Positions 57,626 to 64,000 of a stretch of 64,000 bases of DNA are shown here, in pieces. The notes under the pieces were generated by a model. It did not search any database and was not told where the DNA came from. It saw nothing but the letters and a program-made list of their open reading frames with translations. Origin of the DNA: Zerene cesonia (Eukaryota > Arthropoda > Insecta > Lepidoptera > Pieridae); assembly GCF_012273895.1 (NCBI RefSeq), contig NC_052122.1:992001-1056000 (forward strand). Reading direction: 5' to 3'. The stretch's first letter is position 1. Every line of letters starts with the position of its first letter. The translations under genes and the position numbers were made by a program.

Positions 57626-58150
57626 ATAATGCTAGCTGTTTGACAGGTTTTTGTACGGAAGTTTTATTTTTTACGACAAGTACCTATTAGGTACTTATAG
57701 TAAAAGTGAGTGGATAAGAGAATAGTTTTCATCTCACCAAACTAGCACATTGTACATTGTAACCTCTCGCCAAAAAGTGCTCATCACGCTGAAAAACTTT
57801 TCTTAAGATAGTATATTTATATCACTTCAGGTTCAGCTGGGCAGTTAGGTTTCCACATCAGGGATTCTAGATCCTATATTTTAGCAATCTCGAAATACTT
57901 AGTACCTACATACTTATAACGCTGAACAATTTTTCATAAGATAGTATATTAATATCTCGTATGCCTATTCATGGTAGCGCAGACGCAGAAAGCGGCGCAG
58001 CAGTGCTTTACTTTTGGTTTACTTTGTTTCCCTTGGGAATAAGAAGTTTTCCCGCTGTAAAAATTACCCTAAATACTTTCTTAATTTATTTCATGTTTGT
58101 GCCAAATTTCATTAAAATGGTTCAGTGGTTTTGGCGTGAAAGCGTATAGA
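57626..58150. mobile_element. Insertion in the E9 to C11 spacer
   Basis: Splits the usual spacer before CCAACACGTTAGT. Contains TTTCATTAAAATGGTTCAG and TTTTGGCGTGAAAGCG, a common lepidopteran repeat end, and two copies of AAGATAGTATATT. Not coding. Confidence 0.6.
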
Positions 58151-58464
58151 ATTTTCCCAACACGTTAGTGTTGTGTCAATTTTATTGTGGACAAATATAG
58201 TATTTATTTATATTTGTGTTACGATAATATTTCAATTCTAGTGACAATATCAAGGAACTTGAAATACAGTAAGTAGTTTGTAGTAGATTTTTAATGAACA
58301 GTACAATAAAATAAATATTTGTTTGATTTTAAACTTGTACAAATTGAACGACGTGTGTCGGTCGTTGTTTTGCCAGAACATCATAATCCTAAGTGAAATT
58401 AAGTGTACGACAAAGTTTCAACTTATTCTGACACCTACTGAATATAGACACAAAGAATACGAAC

Positions 58465-58660
58465 GACAAAACTCTATCGAAAAGTTTCTTGAAAGTTTTA
58501 CGTAGTTCTGCGCATACTCCAGGCCTTCAAGATTCTATTATAAATTGGAGCGGAGCTTATTTCAGTAGAACTCCTGATAACTTATGCAAGTCTAGTAATT
58601 GTGAATCGTAATTTTCACTTATAAATATATCTATATGCCGTGCCTTGTTAATAACCATCA
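58465..58660 (+). repeat. Array unit C11
   Basis: AGTTTCTTGAAAGTTTTACG, box mutated to GCGCATACTCC near 58510, GAGCGGAGCT, core 58571-58612 with TTATGCAAGTCTAG. The left stem arm ATTCTATT still pairs with AGTAGAAC apart from wobble. Confidence 0.85.
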
Positions 58661-59319
58661 TAATATAATAATAGCCAGAAAGACTTTATATATTAGTAAT
58701 GGTATTTTAATCGGTTCACAGTACCTACCATGCAATGCCCAGGTTATCAATGTATCAAGTTTCATAATAACTGGACCAGGTTTTACAATAAACAGATTGA
58801 CATGCAGGCAGACAGACATTTTTTTATATTTATATTTAACACTAAATTTTGCTCGGTATCAATGTATTTCCTTGCTAATTATTATCTTTTTAAATATTTT
58901 CAAAGTCTTCTTATTGATTTATTCACACTTCAAAATTATTTATTACATGCATATAAATAAAAGAACATGCCTCATAAATTTAGATACATATAAACCAAAA
59001 AACAATAAAATGAGTGTGTTATATTCTGATAGTAACAATTACTATGATTTATTTAAGATGTTAATATTTGGTAACATAATATTTGTCAATAATTTTATAG
59101 CTACTTGGAGTCTTCTGAAATGATTCGAAGTTTGTCGAAAACACTAACATCAAAGTTTAAATAGTTCTGCTGTAGAGTTAGCCGTCGCTTTTTGCAGAAT
59201 ATATTAATAATAACCGTTGTTTAGTGTTAATTGCTGTTTTTAATTAATATATTATAACAATTTGACGTACATAAAGGGTCTACATAATCATTGAATTTTC
59301 AGACAATTCTATATCTACT

Positions 59320-59510
59320 AAAAGGATAAATTACCGGTCCAAATATATTAAATTGCCAACTAGGAGGCGAAAATTACGATACATTGTCACTAGATCTGCA
59401 TAACCAAAAGGAGATCAAATAGAAAAAGTTTCAATGGGCAGTAGCAAAAATTTCACGCATGCGTAATTTTGTACATTTGAGGGTTGTATCACATCACTTA
59501 TGGAGCTAAA
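59320..59510 (-). repeat. Array unit F10
   Basis: Box ACGCATGCGT at 59454-59463, core 59413-59371 with CTAGTGACAATG. The G/C-rich run past the core is diverged (GCCTCC). Confidence 0.85.
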
Positions 59511-59640
59511 GGAAAAGCTATTAAACAAGATGAAAATCCATTTCGTTTTTTAACGAAACTGCACACAAAATTAAATAAAAAAATTAAATTTATCAACATG
59601 TGTTTTAATAATACAGTTAAAAGAATGTTTTTGCAATGCA

Positions 59641-59865
59641 ATATTTAATTACCTACTATTGTTACTGTAGGAGCAACCCTTGCTTATATGACCTTGTAGA
59701 TGGAAAACGCATGCTCCGTACTTCGATGAAAATTCTATAAATACATAATTTAGAACTCCTTGCATTTATGAAGACCTGGTGACGGTGCATCGTCTATAGC
59801 CAATCAAATCAATACATGGAGTGGGGATGATGCACTCCTTGCATACAGCGTCGGTCGGAAATTGT
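59641..59865 (+). repeat. Array unit D10
   Basis: ACGCATGCTCCGTAC at 59707, core 59756-59794, both arms GTGCATCGTC and GATGATGCAC kept. The loop is shortened by about 10 bases (AATACATGGAGTGG). Confidence 0.85.
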
Positions 59866-60655
59866 GATTTGTAATGAAATCAATTATATCTCCTAACTTT
59901 GTTAACTTAAAAAAAAAATTATTTATTTATTCTTAATATATTAAATAACAACCTCTCATATAATAAAATATAATTCACTAACTGCTATATAACAAAAGGG
60001 CTGCATATTCACCCGGTTTTCAAAGTTTCCCACAAGTTACCAATTCTTCTTAGTACAGAGGCATACCTACTACGTGCAACAAAATAATATTATTCACTTG
60101 TTTAAAGTTATTAGGAGAAATTTCTTGACATGAAAGTAAATGCTTTTTTTATTATTAATTTAAAGGAATACAATACAATACAATGAAAAGACAACGCAAA
60201 ACTCCAAAAGAGGTGGCGTAATAAATAGTACAATAAGTCTACACATTCATGTCAAATTATTCGCTTTTTATTTTTGTAAGTATTCAAGTTTTCAATCCGT
60301 GCATTTTACATACAAAGAATGTCATTCGAACAAAAATTTACAGCTATCCACATACCGTAACCATGTCAAAGGAAGATATATAATAATATTTAGGAGAATA
60401 TTTTGAATTCACAATATAATAATATTGCTCTGTTTTTTGACTTATACAAGTTGAACCGGTTGAGAAAAATAATCGCGATGAGTATATTACCTATTTATTC
60501 TCACTTGTGCTGAATGTAAAGAGAAAGAATCACAATAAAAACTGACTTAGCCGTTTCGGAAAAGTTGAGCCTGCAAGCCTGTAATTTTCCGTTCAAAGTA
60601 TAACATTCGAATATTGGCATATGATAAGCAAACCAAATAAATATTTATTTCTAAT

Positions 60656-60870
60656 AAGTACACGTGGCGCCAACTGTTAGAATAGCTCGGTAGTTTGGTT
60701 CTCTCGTGATAGAAAGATAGAAATCAGTTATGTTAGTTCCGATTATTGTCACGTTACGTACTGTTGTACGCATTAACTAAATTTTCAATGAATATATCTC
60801 GATGAATGAACTCTTGTCATTTATGCAGATCTAGTACTTGCGTATCGTCATATTGCTATAGCTGAAAACT
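60656..60870 (+). repeat. Array unit E10
   Basis: GTGGCGCCAACTG lead, GTACGCATTAAC near 60766, core 60810-60850 with ATCGTCA. The small stem is lost. Confidence 0.85.
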
Positions 60871-61049
60871 TTATGTATAATATTATGATGAAAATGTATG
60901 TTCTTATTTTTTTTTTACAATTTTCCCAGCACGTTAGTATTGTCTCTATTTTATTATGAACAAATATATATATTGAGATTGATGTTATAATGATATTTTA
61001 ATTCAAATAACCATATTATCAAAGAACTTGAAATACTGGTCACTAGCAG

Positions 61050-61405
61050 ATATTGAAAAAAAATGGTTGCCTGTAAAGTCGGTTTTACGGGCGAAGATTT
61101 TACGTGACAACGTCTTTTTCTCGGTAGAATATTTATTGATATGAATATTATTAAATTGCACAATAGGAACAAGGAATTGAAGGAAAATAAGAATTGCACA
61201 AATTTTAACTATAGAAAATATTATTTGTTTACTAAAAAGACAGAGACAGAGACACAAGCACGCGCCGATTCAATGCGCCTAATTCTCTAGTGCTGCGCGC
61301 GCGGCGGACCGATCATAGTTCGGTAACTCATCGTAACGTTACCGGGCGTTACACTTTTTCATAAGTGCCTCCGAGCCGCAACCTAATTTAAGACGTTGTC
61401 ACGTC
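61050..61405. mobile_element. MITE-like insertion with TTTTACGTGACAACGTC inverted ends
   Basis: TTTTACGTGACAACGTCTT near 61089 and AAGACGTTGTCACGTCAAAA near 61391 are inverted copies. Between them is a GC-rich stretch GCTGCGCGCGCGGCGGACC and GTAACGTTACCGGGCG. GGTTGCCTGTAAAGTCGG lies just outside the left copy. Likely a non-autonomous DNA element inserted between E10 and C12. Overlapping minus frames are not genes. Confidence 0.7.
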
Positions 61406-61594
61406 AAAAATATTTTAAAATAGTAGTCAATAGTAGATTATGATTGAGCAATACAATAAAAGTAATGTTTGTTTACTTTAAACTTGTAAAAAATTTAACC
61501 GGCCTACGTTGTTTTGTCAGAACACTCTAATCATAAGTGAAATTACGTAATAAAACAAGTTTCCAGCATATTCACACACCTACCGCATATATTC

Positions 61595-61750
61595 ACCAAA
61601 AAGTTTCTTGAAAGATCTCCATTCCTTCAAGGTTCAACTACAATTATGGGTGGATCTTTATTCAGCAAACCTCCTGATAATCTATGTAAGTCTAGTAATT
61701 GTGAATCGTAATTTTCATATCTATTTGCCGTGCCCTGTTAGATACCGTCA
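61595..61750 (+). repeat. Array unit C12
   Basis: AGTTTCTTGAAAG then GATCTCCATTCC: the GCGCATGC box has been deleted. ATGGGTGGATCT, core 61671-61712 intact. Confidence 0.85.
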
Positions 61751-62395
61751 TTAAAATGATAATTGATAACCATAAAAAAGAAATCTTAATTTTTTAAATC
61801 GGTTCATTATAAATGGACAACGTTAAAAAAACTAAACATGGATTAAAAAGGCAAATAACTAGCACCTTATCACATATTATGAAATTCTTAATCGAATAGC
61901 AAACTAAAGGAGACTGGAAAACTTAACTCGGAATTAGATACTATTCCAAAAATGTGCGCAAAGAAGTAGAAAGATAGACATTATAAAAAAAAAATGTTTG
62001 CATTTTGTCTTAGGATATATCACATGAAAATAGTATTTTGAAATGAGACGCTTGCCGTCTTAATAATAAATTGATTTATAAACGTTAATTAATGTCGCTA
62101 TAATTTGTTTATGTATTGCAACAATTTGTGTTGCCAATACTATGGAAAACTTAAATGATTCGAAGTTTGTCGAAAACACCTAGATCAAAGCTTAAATAGT
62201 TCTGCTGAAGAGTTAGTTAGCTGTCACTTTTTGATATATATTTATAACCATTGTTTTGGTGTTTATAAAATATCCATATAACATAGCAATCCTGTAATTA
62301 AATAACTTTAACAATTTAATATATGTGAAGGGTTTGGTTACATCATTACCGAATTAAATTGTCTTTGTCACTAAATGTAGCCAATAAAATTCAAA

Positions 62396-62600
62396 TAGGA
62401 TATTTAATTACCGGTCCGACCATTTGATTAACTCCTGAGAGCAAAAATTACGATACGTTGCTACTAGATCTGCATAACCAAAAGGAGATATCAATTTTAA
62501 AAAGTTAGTAGGCAGTAGTAAACTTTTCACGCATGCGTAATTTCGTCCTCTTGAGGGTTGCAACACACCACATATGGACCTAAAAGAAAAGCTACTATGC
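62396..62600 (-). repeat. Array unit F11
   Basis: Box ACGCATGCGT at 62529-62538, core 62488-62448 (CTAGTAGCAACGTATCGTAA). CTCCTGAGAGC variant beyond the core. Confidence 0.85.
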
Positions 62601-62725
62601 TATACGAAAAGCAATTTCGTTTTTGGCGAAACTGTACGTAAAATTAAATAAACCATATATAATTACAAAAACTGTGTTTTAGCAATATAACAAATATTCC
62701 TTTGCTTTTTACAATTCAATATTTA

Positions 62726-62930
62726 ATTACTATTGTTTCTGTAGGAGCAACCCTTCCTTATATGACCTTGTAGATGGACAACGCATGCTCCGTACTTCGG
62801 TGAAAATTCAATTCCTTACATTTATGAAGACCTGGTGACGGTGCGTCTTCTATAGCCAATAGAATCAATTCATAGGAACATGGAGTGGGGATGATGCACT
62901 CCTTCCCTACATCATCGTTCGGAAATTGTG
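62726..62930 (+). repeat. Array unit D11
   Basis: ACGCATGCTCCGTAC at 62781. A deletion of about 20 bases removes AGAACTCC, leaving TTCCTTACATTTATGAAGAC. The left stem arm is degenerate (GTGCGTCTTC) while GATGATGCAC is kept. Confidence 0.8.
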
Positions 62931-63472
62931 ATTTGTAATGAAATCAATTATATATTCTAACTTTGTTTACTTTAAAATGATTAAATATTCTTGATAAATT
63001 AAATGACATCCTCTCATATAACTACCAATCTTCTTAGTACAGAGGCATACCTCCTAGAAGCAACAAAATAATATTGTTCACTTATCTAAACTTATTAGGA
63101 GAAATTTCTTGAAATGAAAGTATTCAAGTTTTAATCCGTGCAATTTCACATACAAAGTATGTCATTCTAACAAAATTTACAGCTATCCACATGCCGTAAC
63201 CATGTCAAAGGACTTAATATATAAAAGTGTTTAGGACAATAAGAAATTAACAAAAATAATATTTTGAATGAAAATATTGCTCTGTTTTCTAACTTCTACA
63301 AGTTGAACCGGTAAAGAAATAACATAACACGATGAGTATATGACCCATTCTGACTTCTACTGAATATATTAGCCGTTTCGGAAGAGATGTGCCTGCAAGC
63401 CTGTAATTTTCCGTTCAAAGTATATATAACATTCGAATGGCACATACCAAATAAATACTCATTTCTAATAAA

Positions 63473-63684
63473 TACACGTGGCGCCAACTCTTAGAAAAGC
63501 CCGGAAGTTTAGTTGTCTCTTGATGGGGAGATAGAAATCAGTTATGTTAGTTCCGATTATTGTCACATTACGTACAGTTGTACGCATGACCTAAATTTTC
63601 GATCAATATATATCTTTGAATGAGCTCTTCTTATTTATGCAAATCTAGTACTTGCGTGTCGTAATATTTCTATAGTTGTAGAAG

Positions 63685-63690
<6 letters not shown>
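63473..63690 (+). repeat. Array unit E11
   Basis: GTGGCGCCAACTC lead, GTACGCATGACC near 63580, core 63625-63667 with TTATGCAAATCTAGTA. Stem TTCTA/TAGAA kept. A (TA)n run at 63685-63725 follows. Confidence 0.85.
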
Positions 63691-63727
<37 letters not shown>

Positions 63728-63865
63728 ACACGATGTTTATTTAGCATTTTTTTCAGCACATTCGTTAGTATTGTCTCAATTTTATTGAGATCAAATATAT
63801 GTGTAGATTGATGTTATGATGATATTTCAATTCAAGTAATCATATCAAAGAACTTGAAATACAGA

Positions 63866-64000
63866 AATTACGTTTTACAACAACTTCTCAACACAATCTC
63901 TCACCTACCGAATATACACGTTTCTTATTATCTAACAGCGCGGGTATATTCGCACTCTTGACGAGAACAAAAAACTCTATTGAAAAGTTTCTTGAAAGTT
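63866..64000 (+). repeat. Array unit C13, cut by the window end
   Basis: TTACGTTTTACAACAACTTC, CTCACCTACCGAATATACAC and AAGTTTCTTGAAAG match the leaders of C1-C4. The box and core would lie just beyond position 64000, so the array clearly continues. Confidence 0.85.

Noticed and set aside
58635..59123. 162-codon plus frame, the longest in the window
   Set aside because: It starts inside unit C11 sequence, crosses a dispersed repeat (CAGTACCTACCATGCAATGC) that recurs after other C units without an open frame, and then runs through AT-rich DNA with Ile/Asn/Tyr/Lys bias. No family is recognisable.
60954..61257. Two overlapping minus frames
   Set aside because: They run through the MITE-like insertion and its AT-rich flank. 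No family motif is visible.

Overview
This window looks like lepidopteran (moth or butterfly) nuclear DNA. It is strongly AT-rich and contains no intact protein-coding gene. Its recognisable interspersed repeats are of kinds familiar from Lepidoptera: tRNA-derived SINEs, 5'-truncated non-LTR retrotransposon ends, an internally deleted mariner, and short dispersed repeats beginning ACTAGCTG. Family names for these come from memory of lepidopteran repeats, not from a search. Nearly all open reading frames are chance frames, AT-microsatellite frames or transposon remnants.

The main content is a large array of about 70 diverged copies of one short element that I cannot match to a known family. 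Its core has fixed internal spacing: CTCYT, 5-6 bp, TTATG, exactly 5 bp, CTAGTA, exactly 7 bp, ATCGTAA. In most subtypes a GCGCATGC-like box lies about 45-65 bp upstream. Subtypes A, B and C also carry a GGNGGAGCT block before the core, and several subtypes have small inverted repeats next to the core.

Layout. (1) 1-9.4 kb: type A units, mostly on the + strand, each ending in a CCTC...GAGG hairpin. They form a higher-order repeat of four units with a period of about 3.7 kb. A large inverted duplication covers the first 1.9 kb. (2) 11.1-17.2 kb: type B units, which have both the GCATGC box and the type A hairpin. They are interspersed with four copies of a separate conserved ~62-bp motif (TGCGCAATTGCGAA...). 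(3) 17.2-25.7 kb: mostly featureless AT-rich DNA with three degenerate units. (4) 25.7-64 kb: a second higher-order array of about 11 copies, period usually 3-4.6 kb, in the order F (minus), D (plus), E (plus), C (plus). Three copies also carry an H/G block. F and D form a head-to-head divergent pair whose GCATGC boxes are about 250 bp apart. Transposons have inserted between and inside units, some with clear target-site duplications. The array runs off the right end of the window inside a C unit.

Fixed core spacing across strongly diverged subtypes and both orientations suggests constraint, either as a multi-part protein-binding site or as part of a structured non-coding RNA. The sequence alone cannot decide between them. 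Transcription, small-RNA production and chromosome location are unknown.
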